Assembly: GCF_002858715.1 (NCBI RefSeq)
Contig: NZ_PJZH01000005.1
Coordinates: 168,295 to 232,294 of the forward strand
Length of the DNA stretch: 64,000 nucleotides
Direction: 5' to 3'
Source of the DNA: Chimaeribacter coloradensis
Lineage (GTDB): Bacteria; Pseudomonadota; Gammaproteobacteria; Enterobacterales; Enterobacteriaceae
Shown piece by piece: positions 37,124 to 50,125 of the stretch. The position numbers were made by a program, and so were the translations under genes. Numbering within the stretch: the stretch's first letter is position 1; the number at the start of each line of letters is the position of its first letter. Under the pieces are notes generated by a model. It worked only from the letters and a program-made list of their open reading frames with translations. It did no database searches and was not told where the DNA came from.

Positions 37124-37942
37124 ATGAAGAAAAACCGCGCATTTTTAAAATGGGCCGGTGGCAAATATCCCCTGATTGAGGAGATTAAACGCCACCTGCC
37201 TGAAGGTGACTGCCTGATTGAACCCTTTGTTGGTGCCGGTTCTGTGTTTCTCAACACGGAGTATGACGCCTACGTCCTGGCTGACATCAACAGTGATCTG
37301 ATTAACCTCTACAACATCGTCAAGACCCGCACGGATGACTTCGTCCGCGATGCACGCCTGTTGTTCAGTGATGAACATAACAACGAAGCGGCTTTCTACC
37401 GGTTGCGTGACCAGTTCAACAGCAGCACGGACCCTTACGAGCGGGCGCAGCTTTTCCTTTATCTCAACCGCCACTGTTACAACGGCCTCTGCCGTTACAA
37501 CCTGAGCGGTAAATTCAATGTGCCGTTCGGGCGCTATAAGCGGCCCTACTTCCCGCACGATGAACTCTATTGGTTTGCGGAAAAAGCGCGTAATGCCACC
37601 TTCGTGTGCGAAACCTATCAGCAGACGCTGACCAACGCCGCCCCGGGCGCGGTGGTCTATTGCGATCCGCCTTACGCCCCGCTTTCTGCCACCTCGAATT
37701 TCACGGCTTACCACACCAATGGCTTTGGCGTGGCCGATCAGCAGGAGCTGGCGCGCCTGGCGACGCTGCTTTCGGCTGAGCGCCGGATCCCGGTGCTGAT
37801 CTCCAACCACGACACGGCGCTGACGCGCGACTGGTATCAGCAGGCGGCAGAAATGCATGTGGTCCAGGTGCGGCGCACCATCAGCAGTAATGCGTTCGGG
37901 CGTAGTAAAGTGGACGAGCTTTTGGCACTGTATAGACGTTGA
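37124..37942 (+). CDS. dam: DNA adenine methylase Dam (GATC)
   Basis: 272 residues (E. coli 278). Methylates N6 of adenine in GATC, guiding mismatch repair, SeqA and gene control. The AdoMet motif FLKWAGGKYPL is at 7-17, the GLCRYNLSGKFNVPFGRYK DNA-recognition region near 121-139, and the catalytic DPPY at 181-184. It lies 81 bases after damX. Confidence 0.97.
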   Translation: MKKNRAFLKWAGGKYPLIEEIKRHLPEGDCLIEPFVGAGSVFLNTEYDAYVLADINSDLINLYNIVKTRTDDFVRDARLLFSDEHNNEAAFYRLRDQFNSSTDPYERAQLFLYLNRHCYNGLCRYNLSGKFNVPFGRYKRPYFPHDELYWFAEKARNATFVCETYQQTLTNAAPGAVVYCDPPYAPLSATSNFTAYHTNGFGVADQQELARLATLLSAERRIPVLISNHDTALTRDWYQQAAEMHVVQVRRTISSNAFGRSKVDELLALYRR

Positions 37943-38009
37943 GGATGGCGCGGCCCGGTAGCGGGGCGCGATCCTGAGGTTGACTAACCCTTACCGTTTG
38001 GAGATGCGG

Positions 38010-38687
38010 ATGAACCAGTTTTTGATTGCACCGTCTATTTTATCGGCAGATTTTGCCCGGCTGGGTGAAGATACCGCCAACGTGCTGGCGGCCGGGGCAG
38101 ACGTGGTGCACTTTGACGTCATGGACAACCATTATGTCCCGAACCTGACTATCGGCCCGGCAGTGTGTAAAGCGCTGCGTGACTACGGGATTACCGCGCC
38201 GATTGACGTTCACCTGATGGTGAAACCGGTAGACCGGCTGGTGCCGGATTTCGCCGAAGCGGGTGCCAGCTATATCTCGTTCCATCCGGAAGCCTCCGAA
38301 CATATCGACCGCACGCTGCAACTGATCAAAAGCCACGGCTGCAAAGCGGGTATGGTATTTAACCCGGCGACCCCCCTGAGCTACCTGGATTACGTCATGG
38401 ACAAGCTGGACGTGATCCTGCTGATGTCGGTGAACCCCGGCTTCGGCGGGCAGTCCTTTATCCCGCATACGCTGGATAAATTACGCCAGGTACGCCAGCG
38501 CATTGACGAAAGCGGCTATGACATCCGCCTGGAAGTGGATGGCGGGGTGAAGGTCGACAACATCGGCGACATCGCGGCCGCGGGTGCGGACATGTTCGTG
38601 GCCGGCTCGGCCATTTTCAACGCGCCGGACTACCGTGCGGTGATCGATCAGATGCGCGCTGAGCTGGCGAAGGTCTCCCGTGGCTGA
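38010..38687 (+). CDS. rpe: ribulose-phosphate 3-epimerase
   Basis: 225-residue TIM-barrel enzyme of the pentose phosphate pathway. Metal and catalytic motifs [44 protein letters not shown] and LEVDGGV are intact. The ATG at 38010 has GGAG seven bases upstream; alternative starts at 38004 and 37980 are less likely. It overlaps gph by eight bases. Confidence 0.96.
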   Translation: MNQFLIAPSILSADFARLGEDTANVLAAGADVVHFDVMDNHYVPNLTIGPAVCKALRDYGITAPIDVHLMVKPVDRLVPDFAEAGASYISFHPEASEHIDRTLQLIKSHGCKAGMVFNPATPLSYLDYVMDKLDVILLMSVNPGFGGQSFIPHTLDKLRQVRQRIDESGYDIRLEVDGGVKVDNIGDIAAAGADMFVAGSAIFNAPDYRAVIDQMRAELAKVSRG

Positions 38688-39375
38688 TTTCAGCGCGATC
38701 CGCGCGCTGGCTTTTGATCTCGACGGCACGCTGGTACACAGTGCGCCGGGGCTGGCGCAGGCCATCGACCTGGCGCTGGCAGAGGCGGGGTTACCGCAGG
38801 CCGGTGAGGCGCGTGTCAGCACCTGGATCGGCAACGGTGCTGATGTCCTGGCAGAACGCGCGCTGGCCTGGGCGCAGCCGGAAAACACCCCGGATACCGC
38901 CCCGTTCCGCGCCCGGTTCGACCACTTCTATGCGCAGACCGTAGAACACGGCAGCCAGCTCTTCCCGGAGGTGCGCGACACCCTGGCGCAGCTGGCCCGC
39001 CACGGCCTGCCGATGGGCCTCGTCACCAATAAGCCGACCCCGTTTGTGGCCCCGCTGCTGACGGCGCTGGGCATCGCTGACTATTTCTCGCTGATCATCG
39101 GCGGTGATGATGTGGTGGTGAAGAAGCCGCACCCCGCGCCGCTCTACCTGATGCTGGGCAAACTGGGCGTCCGGGCAACGGAGATGGCCTTTGTCGGCGA
39201 TTCCCGTAACGATATTCAGGCCGCACAGGCAGCCGGTTGCCCGTCAATCGCCCTGACCTACGGTTATAACTATGGTGAGGCGATCGCGCTGAGTCAGCCC
39301 GATTGCGTCATAGATCGCTTTGCCGACCTGTTGCCCACCCTTGGGCTGTCATCCTTTAAGAATCAGGAAGCATAA
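38680..39375 (+). CDS. gph: phosphoglycolate phosphatase
   Basis: 231-residue HAD phosphatase that removes 2-phosphoglycolate formed by repair of oxidised DNA ends. The motif [16 protein letters not shown] is near 9-24, LVTNKP near 119, and [17 protein letters not shown] near 172. It starts with GTG inside the end of rpe, with AAGG upstream. trpS follows after two bases. Confidence 0.95.
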   Translation: MADFSAIRALAFDLDGTLVHSAPGLAQAIDLALAEAGLPQAGEARVSTWIGNGADVLAERALAWAQPENTPDTAPFRARFDHFYAQTVEHGSQLFPEVRDTLAQLARHGLPMGLVTNKPTPFVAPLLTALGIADYFSLIIGGDDVVVKKPHPAPLYLMLGKLGVRATEMAFVGDSRNDIQAAQAAGCPSIALTYGYNYGEAIALSQPDCVIDRFADLLPTLGLSSFKNQEA

Positions 39376-39377
39376 AC

Positions 39378-40382
39378 ATGAGTAAGCCCATTGTATTTAG
39401 CGGCGCACAGCCATCCGGTGAATTAACCATTGGTAACTACATGGGTGCACTGCGTCAGTGGGTCACAATGCAGGATGAGTTCGAGTGCATTTACTGCATC
39501 GTTGATCTTCATGCCATCACGGTACGCCAGGATGCGGAGAAGCTGCGCAAAGCCACACTGGACACGCTGGCACTCTACCTCGCCTGCGGCATTGACCCGC
39601 AAAAGAGCACGATTTTTGTTCAGTCGCACGTGCCGGAGCACACGCAGCTGAGCTGGGTGCTGAACTGCTACACTTATTTCGGCGAGCTGAGCCGCATGAC
39701 GCAGTTCAAGGACAAATCGTCCCGTTATGCGGAAAACATCAACGCCGGCCTGTTCAGCTACCCGGTGCTGATGGCGGCAGACATTCTGCTCTACCAGACC
39801 AACCAGGTGCCGGTAGGCGAAGATCAGAAACAGCATCTTGAGCTGAGCCGTGACATCGCGGCCCGTTTCAACGCCCTGTACGGCGATGTGTTTAAAGTGC
39901 CTGAGCCGTTTATCCCGAAATCGGGCGCACGCGTGATGTCGCTGCAGGAACCGACCAAAAAGATGTCCAAGTCGGATGAAAACCGCAACAACGTGATTGG
40001 CCTGCTGGAAGATCCGAAAGCGGTGGCGAAGAAAATCAAACGCGCCATGACCGATTCCGACGAGCCGCCGGTGGTGCGCTACGACGTCGCCAACAAGGCA
40101 GGCGTCTCTAACCTGCTGGACATCCTCTCCGGCGTGACCGGTAAAACCGTGGCCGAGCTGGAGCCGGAATTTGAGGGGCTGATGTATGGCCACCTGAAAG
40201 GGGCAGTGGCGGACGCGGTGTCCGGCATGCTGACTGACCTTCAGGCGCGTTACCACCATTTCCGCAATGATGAGGCGCTGTTGCAGCAGATCATGCGTGA
40301 TGGCGCGGCTAAGGCGCGCGCCCGTGCGCAGGAGACGCTGAAGAAAGTCTATGACGCCGTGGGTTTTGTGGCGCAGCCGTAA
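39378..40382 (+). CDS. trpS: tryptophanyl-tRNA synthetase
   Basis: 334-residue class Ic synthetase charging tRNA-Trp. The HIGH-like motif is [21 protein letters not shown] and the KMSKS motif is [12 protein letters not shown] near 195-206. Last gene of the aroK run, closed by a terminator. Confidence 0.98.
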   Translation: MSKPIVFSGAQPSGELTIGNYMGALRQWVTMQDEFECIYCIVDLHAITVRQDAEKLRKATLDTLALYLACGIDPQKSTIFVQSHVPEHTQLSWVLNCYTYFGELSRMTQFKDKSSRYAENINAGLFSYPVLMAADILLYQTNQVPVGEDQKQHLELSRDIAARFNALYGDVFKVPEPFIPKSGARVMSLQEPTKKMSKSDENRNNVIGLLEDPKAVAKKIKRAMTDSDEPPVVRYDVANKAGVSNLLDILSGVTGKTVAELEPEFEGLMYGHLKGAVADAVSGMLTDLQARYHHFRNDEALLQQIMRDGAAKARARAQETLKKVYDAVGFVAQP

Positions 40383-40397
40383 CCGTCACCCTGTGAA

Positions 40398-40422
40398 AAA
40401 ACCGCCTCCGGGCGGTTTTTTT
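40398..40422 (+). terminator. trpS terminator
   Basis: ACCGCC-TCCG-GGCGGT stem-loop (40401-40416) with a cUCCGg tetraloop and a run of seven T. The same core recurs after argD. Confidence 0.93.
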
Positions 40423-40450
40423 ATGCCTGAAAGCCGGGTGTGGCAGGCAT

Positions 40451-40476
40451 AAAAAAAGGGTGCCGCGCGGGCACCC
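40451..40476 (-). terminator. tsgA terminator
   Basis: GGGTGCC (40458-40464) pairs with GGCACCC (40470-40476) just after the tsgA stop, followed on the minus strand by seven T. Confidence 0.9.
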
Positions 40477-40497
40477 TGGAGTAAGGCTGAAAGGTAA

Positions 40498-41691
40498 TCA
40501 GTGGGCTGCGCCGGCGGCGTGGCCGTGCATCCGGTGCTTAGTGACAAAGCCCAGCAGCAGGCACATCACGAACACCACCAGATAGAGGCCGTTCGCGGTA
40601 GCCAGCGCTGCGTGTTCGCCGCTCTTCGCCACAATCGGGCCGGTCACCACGAAGGTCAGCATGGTGCCGACGGTGCCGCAGGTCAGGATGAAGTTCACCA
40701 GCTTCGGCGACGAGACGCGGGTCTGTTGCGAACCGAGGGTGATCAGCGTGGTGTAAATCGCGCTGGAGACAAAGCCCAGACCCAGAATGTAATAGTGCAG
40801 CAGCGACGCATCTGAGGTGCTGATAAACAGGTACATCAGCAGGGTGGAAGCTGCCGCCAGAATAGTGACGATACGTTGCAGGTCGAAGAAGCGCAGCACG
40901 GCGCTGAAGACCCACATGCCGACCATATAGGCCGTCCAGAAGTTACTCACCAGGCTGCCCGCCTGGGTGATGTCCATATTGAACTGCTTGGCCGCATAGG
41001 TCGGCACCCACTGGATAAAGCCGAGCTGGCCGAGGATGTAGCAAAGCGCCGCCACGGACAGGAACAGCACACCGATGCCCCATTTCTCTTTTTTCACTGA
41101 CTGCGCCGCTTTCGGTGCGTCGTTGCCCAGTTTCGGGAAGTCAGACATCAGCGTCAGGATAAAGATGGCGATGTAGATAACGCCGATGCAGGCATAGACC
41201 CAGTACCAGGCGATGCTGCGCGCCAGCAGGGCGGCGGCGATAATCGGGAACAGCGTCCCGGCCATGCTGAAGAAGGAGTCGGTAAACAGCAGGCGGGAAC
41301 CGCGCTGGCGGCCTTCATAGATATGGGTGATCAGGAAGGTGCCGATCGACATGGTAATGCCGCTGACCACGCCGAGAATGAACATACAGCCGGAGAACAC
41401 CGCCAGGCTATGGCTGTTCATCAGGCCGACAATGGCGACCAGCATCAGGAAGAAGCCAAAGATCAGCTGACGCTTCAGGGCAATAATTTCCATCAGCCAG
41501 GCGTTAAGGAAAATAGAGACCAGAATACCGGCGTTTAAAAAGGTAAAGGTGTTACTCATGCTGGAAATCGGCAGGTTGAAGTACTGCGCGATATTTCCCA
41601 TCACCATCCCGGTGACGATCACCAACGCGCCGGTAAGTGCGTAGGAGAAGAAACTAATCCATGTGAGCCTGATTCGATTGCTGTTAGTCAT
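40498..41691 (-). CDS. tsgA: MFS transporter TsgA
   Basis: 397-residue major-facilitator protein with about 12 membrane helices, starting [21 protein letters not shown] like E. coli TsgA and carrying the loop SDFPKLGND. Substrate unknown; the Salmonella gene responds to tellurite, selenite and gluconate. His-rich C-terminus ([13 protein letters not shown]). In E. coli it lies between ppiA and the nir operon; here it sits directly against trpS. Confidence 0.93.
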   Translation of the reverse strand: MTNSNRIRLTWISFFSYALTGALVIVTGMVMGNIAQYFNLPISSMSNTFTFLNAGILVSIFLNAWLMEIIALKRQLIFGFFLMLVAIVGLMNSHSLAVFSGCMFILGVVSGITMSIGTFLITHIYEGRQRGSRLLFTDSFFSMAGTLFPIIAAALLARSIAWYWVYACIGVIYIAIFILTLMSDFPKLGNDAPKAAQSVKKEKWGIGVLFLSVAALCYILGQLGFIQWVPTYAAKQFNMDITQAGSLVSNFWTAYMVGMWVFSAVLRFFDLQRIVTILAAASTLLMYLFISTSDASLLHYYILGLGFVSSAIYTTLITLGSQQTRVSSPKLVNFILTCGTVGTMLTFVVTGPIVAKSGEHAALATANGLYLVVFVMCLLLGFVTKHRMHGHAAGAAH

Positions 41692-42093
41692 AGACGTGCC
41701 TGGTTGTCAGTTGAACATAAGTGTGGGGTGTGAACTGGCAATCCGCCTGAAGGGTCAGGCGTGAAGCGCAGAATCGTAACACAGGGTCTGGATTAATTTG
41801 TGACGTATCTCGTAGTTCGCGTGTAATGAATGCAATAAATCCGAAAAGGTTGTCGGGTCTCACCGATTTAACATCCGGATTTCGCTGTCAGGCACCGTGA
41901 ACCGGGGCACCAACGCAAAAATCGCCGGGCCGGTCAGGTAAGATAGGGCCGGCATTTTACAAATGATTCACATCCGTAAGAATGCGTACACTTTTTGTTA
42001 AAGTAAATAAAAGTAAAGCGCTGGCGCGGGTGGGGGAGCCTCTTTAGAATCAAGGCGTTTGTGTTGTTTGTATCCGGAGAAAGGAACCCGTTC
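41692..42093. other. tsgA-ppiA divergent intergenic region
   Basis: 402 bases with no gene. One CRP-like element, TGTGA-N6-TCGTA (41799-41814), lies between the two genes; ppiA is CRP-controlled in E. coli, but this site is imperfect (8 of 10). The stretch before ppiA is AT-rich with several possible -10 boxes. The ppiA ribosome-binding site GGAGAAAGGAA is clear. Confidence 0.5.
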
Positions 42094-42663
42094 ATGTTCA
42101 AACGTACGTTAGTGGCCTTCGCCACGCTGTTTTCCCTGGCCGCATTGTCCCCGGCGGCGATGGCCGCGGCAGAGACACATGTCATGCTTACCACGTCAGC
42201 GGGAAATATTGAGCTGGAGCTGGATAGTCAGAAAGCCCCGGTTTCCGTGAAGAATTTTATCGATTACGTCCAGAGTGGTTACTATAACAACACCATTTTC
42301 CATCGCGTCATTCCGGGCTTTATGGTGCAGGGCGGCGGCTTCACTGCCGATATGCAGCAGAAAATCACCAATGCGCCGATTAAGAATGAAGCGGACAACG
42401 GCCTGCGTAACCTGCGCGGCACCCTCGCCATGGCCCGCACCGCCGATAAAGACAGCGCCACCAGCCAGTTCTTTATCAACGTGGCGGACAACGCCTTCCT
42501 TGACCACGGCCAGCGCGACTTCGGTTATGCCGTGTTCGGGAAAGTGGTGAAAGGCATGGACGTGGTCGACAAGATCTCCCAGGTGAAAAGTGAGAATGTC
42601 GGCCCGTACCAGAATGTGCCGTCCAAACCTATCATTATCCAGTCTGCCAAAGTCCTGCCGTAA
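42094..42663 (+). CDS. ppiA: periplasmic peptidyl-prolyl isomerase A (cyclophilin)
   Basis: 189-residue cyclophilin with a Sec signal peptide ([24 protein letters not shown], cut after AMA). Active-site signatures [13 protein letters not shown] and [17 protein letters not shown] are intact. It accelerates proline isomerisation in periplasmic folding. The start is the ATG at 42094; the frame is open further upstream to 42061, without support. Confidence 0.96.
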   Translation: MFKRTLVAFATLFSLAALSPAAMAAAETHVMLTTSAGNIELELDSQKAPVSVKNFIDYVQSGYYNNTIFHRVIPGFMVQGGGFTADMQQKITNAPIKNEADNGLRNLRGTLAMARTADKDSATSQFFINVADNAFLDHGQRDFGYAVFGKVVKGMDVVDKISQVKSENVGPYQNVPSKPIIIQSAKVLP

Positions 42664-42671
42664 CCTGCTGT

Positions 42672-42695
42672 CAGGCCGGCAAACGCGCCGGCCTG
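42672..42695 (+). terminator. hairpin downstream of ppiA
   Basis: A perfect 9-bp GC stem (42672-42680 with 42687-42695) directly after ppiA, but with no T tract behind it. It could be an mRNA-stabilising end or a weak terminator. Confidence 0.5.
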
Positions 42696-42825
42696 CTGCT
42701 CCCCCTCTGGCGATAATCCGCGCTTCTGCCCGCTTCCCCCGGTACCACTGTCTATACTTAGCCGCATACCGGCAGGCATCGCCTGTCATTACCGGAGGCA
42801 TCACCCGCCCAAAAGGAGGTCTGCT

Positions 42826-42996
42826 GTGGCGAAGAAGATGACGCAGAAACAGAAAGAGAAGCTGTTTCAGCAACACAAAAATGCCAATTTCCAGGCAAGT
42901 ATGGCGCTTGATGGTTACCAGGTAGAGGCCGTGACGCTCACTGCGGAGCAGGCGTTGGCACGTATTGAGCAGGTGAGGGCTGAGTATGAACGATAA
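42826..42996 (+). CDS. yhfG: YhfG, antitoxin partner of Fic
   Basis: 56 residues: starts (GTG) AKKMTQKQKEKLFQQHKNAN, then FQASMALDGYQVEAV and a helical C-terminus ending RAEYER. It matches the E. coli YhfG pattern of KQK..L and NFQAS. YhfG inhibits the Fic AMP-transferase through an S/TxxxE(G/N) helix; here that motif reads SMALDG, with Asp in place of Glu. The GTG start is fixed by a full-length AAGGAGGT five bases upstream. It overlaps fic by 11 bases. Confidence 0.88.
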   Translation: MAKKMTQKQKEKLFQQHKNANFQASMALDGYQVEAVTLTAEQALARIEQVRAEYER

Positions 42997-43588
42997 GTTT
43001 GGTGACGGGGCCGATCCCTATCTGTATGCCAACTCGCAGGTGCTGAAAAACAAGCTGGGCATCCGCAAGGCCGCCACGCTGCTGGAGGCGGAGCAGGTGC
43101 TGACGCCGCTGCGCGCCGCAACCATTGAGCTTGGCCCGCGTGAGTGCGGGTTGCCGCACCTGTGCGCCATCCATCAGGCGCTGTTCCAGGATCTCTACGC
43201 CTGGGCCGGTGAGCTGCGCGAGATGGACATCTACAAACAGGACACCCGCTTCTGCCACTTTGCCTATATCGAAAAAGAGGGCAATGCGCTGATGCAGGCG
43301 CTGGAAGATGAGGATTATCTGGCAGATCTGCCGCGCGACACGCTGGTGGAGCGGCTGGCCTACTACTATTGTGAGCTGAATGTGCTGCACCCGTTCCGTG
43401 AAGGCAACGGCCGGGCGCAACGGATTTTCTTTGAGCAACTGGTGATCCACGCCGGGTATCTGATCGACTGGTCACAGACCGATCATGCGGCCTGGGTAAC
43501 GGCCAACGAAAAAGCTGCGTTCGGTGACCTGACGGAATTGACCGCCATCTTCAATAAAGTCGTGAGTGAGCCCGGCGAAAGTGCGTAG
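42986..43588 (+). CDS. fic: Fic-domain protein (AMP-transferase toxin)
   Basis: 200 residues. The Fic catalytic motif HPFREGNGRAQR is intact at 135-146: His is the general base, the FREGNGR loop holds ATP/Mg, and the last Arg binds the gamma-phosphate when uninhibited. The flap region TRFCHFAYIEKEG precedes it. Fic enzymes AMPylate protein Ser/Thr/Tyr; the target here is unknown. Translation is coupled to yhfG, its presumed antitoxin. E. coli Fic has the same length. Confidence 0.93.
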   Translation: MNDKFGDGADPYLYANSQVLKNKLGIRKAATLLEAEQVLTPLRAATIELGPRECGLPHLCAIHQALFQDLYAWAGELREMDIYKQDTRFCHFAYIEKEGNALMQALEDEDYLADLPRDTLVERLAYYYCELNVLHPFREGNGRAQRIFFEQLVIHAGYLIDWSQTDHAAWVTANEKAAFGDLTELTAIFNKVVSEPGESA

Positions 43589-43620
43589 AATTGCCCGGAG
43601 ATAGTTTGCCGGAATGACTT

Positions 43621-44196
43621 ATGCTGTTGCTGATAGATAACTACGACTCCTTCACCTATAACCTGTACCAATATTTCTGCCAGCTTGGCGCTGAGGTACA
43701 GGTTGTCCGTAATGACCAATTGACCCTGACGATGATTGAACAGATGGCCCCTGAACAGCTGGTGATCTCGCCGGGGCCATGCACGCCCGATGAGGCAGGC
43801 ATCTCTCTGGCTGCCATCCGCCATTTTGCCGGTAAGTTGCCGATTCTCGGAGTCTGCCTTGGGCATCAGGCGATGGCACAGAGTTTCGGGGCGAGCATCG
43901 TGCGGGCGCGCCAGGTGATGCACGGCAAGACTTCGCGCATTGTGCATGACGGCCGGGGCGTGTTCCGGCAGCTTAATCAGCCCCTGACGGTGACGCGTTA
44001 CCACTCGCTGGTGATTGACCCGGAGAGCCTGCCGGACTGCTTCAGCGTGACGGCCTGGACAGAGCGTGACGGCGCACAGGATGAGATCATGGGCATCCGC
44101 CACCGCAGCCTGCCGCTGGAGGGGGTGCAGTTTCACCCCGAGAGCATCCTGAGCGAGCAGGGGTTACAGCTGCTGGAGAACTTCCTCCGGCAGTAA
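43621..44196 (+). CDS. pabA: aminodeoxychorismate synthase glutaminase PabA
   Basis: 191-residue class I glutamine amidotransferase that supplies ammonia to PabB for folate synthesis. The nucleophile Cys is at 79 in [14 protein letters not shown]; the His/Glu pair is in [23 protein letters not shown] opens it. It lies 32 bases after fic. Confidence 0.95.
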   Translation: MLLLIDNYDSFTYNLYQYFCQLGAEVQVVRNDQLTLTMIEQMAPEQLVISPGPCTPDEAGISLAAIRHFAGKLPILGVCLGHQAMAQSFGASIVRARQVMHGKTSRIVHDGRGVFRQLNQPLTVTRYHSLVIDPESLPDCFSVTAWTERDGAQDEIMGIRHRSLPLEGVQFHPESILSEQGLQLLENFLRQ

Positions 44197-44240
44197 AGCG
44201 GCGATTATTTTCTGCCCCACCGCTTTTCAGGTTGCTGCTG

Positions 44241-44279
44241 TGTGATTTATTATGCATATTTCGTGATTATAATTTCACA
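44241..44279. promoter_or_regulatory. tandem ARG boxes (ArgR operator) at the argD promoter
   Basis: Two 18-bp ARG boxes, TGTGATTTATTATGCATA (44241-44258) and CGTGATTATAATTTCACA (44262-44279), are separated by exactly three bases, the spacing used by ArgR hexamers. They match wnTGAATwwwwATTCAnw at about 16 and 15 of 18 positions. A TATAAT at 44268-44273 lies inside the second box, so ArgR-arginine would block RNA polymerase. Confidence 0.85.
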
Positions 44280-44315
44280 TGTTGACGCGGGCGAGGCTCG
44301 TGCCGGCTGATCTAA

Positions 44316-47679
<3,364 letters not shown>

Positions 47680-47738
47680 GAAGAGTCACACGACAACGGC
47701 GCAGCGCGGGTTCCGCGGCTGAGCCGTTTTACGAGGGA

Positions 47739-48371
47739 TTAACGGGTGCCGTAAACGACAATCGTCTTACCGTGGGCGGAGATCAGGTTCTGATCTTCCA
47801 GCATTTTTAGGATACGGCCGACCGTTTCGCGGGAGCACCCCACAATCTGGCCGATCTCCTGACGGGTGATTTTGATCTGCATGCCATCCGGGTGGGTCAT
47901 GGCGTCGGGCTGTTTTGCCAGGTTCAGCAAAGTCTGCGCGATGCGGCCGGTTACATCCAGGAAAGCTAAATTGCCGACTTTCTCTGACGTCACCTGCAGG
48001 CGGCTTGCCATCTGCGCGGAGAGGCGCATCAGAATGTCCGGGTTGACCTGGATAAGCTGGCGGAATTTCTTGTAAGAGATCTCCGCGACTTCACAGGCGG
48101 TTTTGGCGCGCACCCATGCGCTGCGCTCCTGGCCCTCTTCAAACAGGCCAAGCTCACCGATGAAATCTCCCTGGTTGAGGTAAGAGAGGATCATCTCTTT
48201 GCCCTCTTCATCTTTGATCAGCACGGCAACCGAGCCTTTCACGATGTAGTAGAGCGTTTCTGCTTTTTCACCCTGGTGAATCAGCGTACTTTTGGACGGG
48301 TATTTATGAATATGACAATGAGACAGGAACCATTCGAGAGTAGGGTCTGTTTGCGGTTTGCCGAGAACCAT
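47739..48371 (-). CDS. crp: cAMP receptor protein CRP
   Basis: 210 residues, apparently identical to E. coli CRP except for one Ser where I recall Arg (SAQMASRLQ, residue 123). The cAMP-binding fold has [15 protein letters not shown] with the Arg and Ser that contact cAMP; the hinge [12 protein letters not shown] and the recognition helix [12 protein letters not shown] follow. Global activator of catabolic genes. AGAGGA lies nine bases before the ATG. Confidence 0.99.
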   Translation of the reverse strand: MVLGKPQTDPTLEWFLSHCHIHKYPSKSTLIHQGEKAETLYYIVKGSVAVLIKDEEGKEMILSYLNQGDFIGELGLFEEGQERSAWVRAKTACEVAEISYKKFRQLIQVNPDILMRLSAQMASRLQVTSEKVGNLAFLDVTGRIAQTLLNLAKQPDAMTHPDGMQIKITRQEIGQIVGCSRETVGRILKMLEDQNLISAHGKTIVVYGTR

Positions 48372-48702
48372 TTGCTTTTATCCTCTGTTGTAATCGCTGC
48401 CCAAAATCACAGGGCTCAGAGTTCCCTGTACGGCGTTCTTATAAAAATAGGTATCGTTGTAGAGTATTAACTGTCTGATAATGCTGCAAGGTAACGGCTG
48501 AAAAAGAAGCATCGGGCAGTTCCGCCGCTCCGTTGAAAACCTGACCTTGCTCCATACAGAACATTTTGTTTCGGGTTTGTTTTATCACAGCCAGAACCGG
48601 GTGTCTTCTGTTGTCTCGCTTCAGCATGATGAAGATCGGCCTGATTGCCTGTTTTACTGTGACAGGGTAGGCTGTTTTAAGAAAATAACCGGAGAATAGC
48701 GT
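48372..48702. other. crp-yhfA divergent intergenic region
   Basis: 331 bases with no gene. It should hold the crp promoters; in E. coli this spacer has CRP sites for autoregulation. I find only a weak match here (GGTTT-N6-TCACA, 48574-48589), so autoregulation cannot be shown by eye. Confidence 0.5.
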
Positions 48703-49110
48703 ATGCAGGCACGGGTAAAGTGGGTTGAAGGGCTGACGTTTATGGGCGAATCCGCCTCGGGCCATCAGGTGCTGATGGACGGCAACGCCGGGGATAAAGC
48801 GCCGAGCCCGATGGAGATGGTGCTGATGTCCGTCGGCGGTTGCAGCGCAATTGATGTGGTCTCTATTCTGCAGAAAGGGCGCAACGACGTGCGCGACTGC
48901 GAAGTGCGCCTGACCTCAGAACGGCGTGAAGAGGCGCCGCGCACCTTTACGCATATCAATCTGCATTTTGTGGTCACCGGCAAAGGGCTGACGGACAAAG
49001 TGGTCGAGCGCGCGGTCAATCTTTCAGCCGAGAAGTACTGCTCTGTTTCGCTGATGCTGGGCAAGGCCGCAGAGGTCAGCCACAGCTTCGACATTATCAG
49101 CGTTGAGTAA
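48703..49110 (+). CDS. yhfA: OsmC-family protein YhfA
   Basis: 135 residues, OsmC/Ohr fold. The central helix MEMVLMSVGGCSAIDVVSIL carries the first Cys, and a second conserved Cys is in the C-terminal EKYCSVSLMLGKAAEVSHS. These fit a thiol peroxidase-like site, but the YhfA branch has no proven activity. The gene is divergent from crp, a constant arrangement in enterobacteria. Confidence 0.93.
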   Translation: MQARVKWVEGLTFMGESASGHQVLMDGNAGDKAPSPMEMVLMSVGGCSAIDVVSILQKGRNDVRDCEVRLTSERREEAPRTFTHINLHFVVTGKGLTDKVVERAVNLSAEKYCSVSLMLGKAAEVSHSFDIISVE

Positions 49111-49115
49111 GCCAG

Positions 49116-49137
49116 CCGGGCGGCCTGCGCCGCCCGG
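49116..49137. terminator. hairpin between converging yhfA and prkB
   Basis: A perfect 9-bp GC stem CCGGGCGGC-CTGC-GCCGCCCGG lies between the two stop codons. No T tract on either side, so intrinsic termination would be weak; it may act with Rho or protect 3' ends. Confidence 0.55.
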
Positions 49138-49139
49138 TA

Positions 49140-50009
49140 TCAGATAATCTTTTTCCCTTCCAGCAGCCGTGCCACCAGCGGCCCCATGATCAGCTCCATC
49201 GCCAGCCCCATTTTGCCGCCCGGCACCACCAGCGTATTGATGTGCGAAATAAATGACCCTTGCAGCATCGCCAGCAGGTAGGGGAAATCGATCGAATCCA
49301 GCCCGCGGAAGTGGATCACCACAAAGCTCTCATCCAGTGACGGGATCGCCTTGGCAGCAAACGGGTTCGAGGTGTCGACCGTCGGCACGCGCTGGAAGTT
49401 GATGTGGGTGCGGGAGAACTGCGGCGTAATGTAGTTGATGTAGTCCTCCATTGACCGCACCACCGAATCCATCACCGCTTCCCGTGAGTGGCCGCGCTCG
49501 CTGGTGTCGCGGATCAATTTCTGGATCCACTCCAGGTTAACGATCGGCACCACGCCGACCAGCAGATCGACATGTTGCGCCACGTCGTGCAGATCCGTGA
49601 CCACGCCGCCGTGCAGCCCTTCATAGAACAGCACATCGGTATTTTCCGGCAGTGGGTGCCACGGGGTAAAGGTGCCCGGCACCTGGTTGTAGGGCACCGC
49701 TTCATCATAGGTATGGAGGTATTTACGCGAACGGCCGGTGCCGTCCTGCCCGTAGTGAATAAAGGATTGTTCCAGCAGGCCGAAGTCATTGGCCTCAGGG
49801 CCGAAATAGCTGATATGCCGCCCCAGATCGCGCGCCTTGCGGATCGCCATGTCCATCTCCGGGCGGGTGTAACGGTGGAAGCTGTCGCCCTCCAGCTCAG
49901 CAGCGTGCAGGTTCAGATCCTGGAAAATTTTCCGGAACGCCAGGCTGGTGGTGGTGGTGCCGGCACCGCTGGAACCGGTGACGGCGATGATCGGGTGTTT
50001 GGCTGACAT
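49140..50009 (-). CDS. prkB: phosphoribulokinase-like protein PrkB
   Basis: 289 residues. P-loop VTGSSGAGTTTTS near 9-21, then SFHRYTRPEMD and FYEGLHGG. It resembles phosphoribulokinase, but these bacteria lack a Calvin cycle, so the true substrate is unknown. The ATG at 50009 (MSAKHPIIAV) matches the family; GGAG is 11 bases upstream. The frame is open to 50054. It lies 116 bases after yheU. Confidence 0.92.
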   Translation of the reverse strand: MSAKHPIIAVTGSSGAGTTTTSLAFRKIFQDLNLHAAELEGDSFHRYTRPEMDMAIRKARDLGRHISYFGPEANDFGLLEQSFIHYGQDGTGRSRKYLHTYDEAVPYNQVPGTFTPWHPLPENTDVLFYEGLHGGVVTDLHDVAQHVDLLVGVVPIVNLEWIQKLIRDTSERGHSREAVMDSVVRSMEDYINYITPQFSRTHINFQRVPTVDTSNPFAAKAIPSLDESFVVIHFRGLDSIDFPYLLAMLQGSFISHINTLVVPGGKMGLAMELIMGPLVARLLEGKKII

Positions 50010-50125
50010 AGTGTTCAGAACTCCGTTAAGGGGTGATGCCTGCATACCGTGCAATCAGCATAATTAATGACAGTGTTATCATAATTATGCGCAGGCAGCC
50101 AGCGGCGGCGGGCCGCCGCATGACC

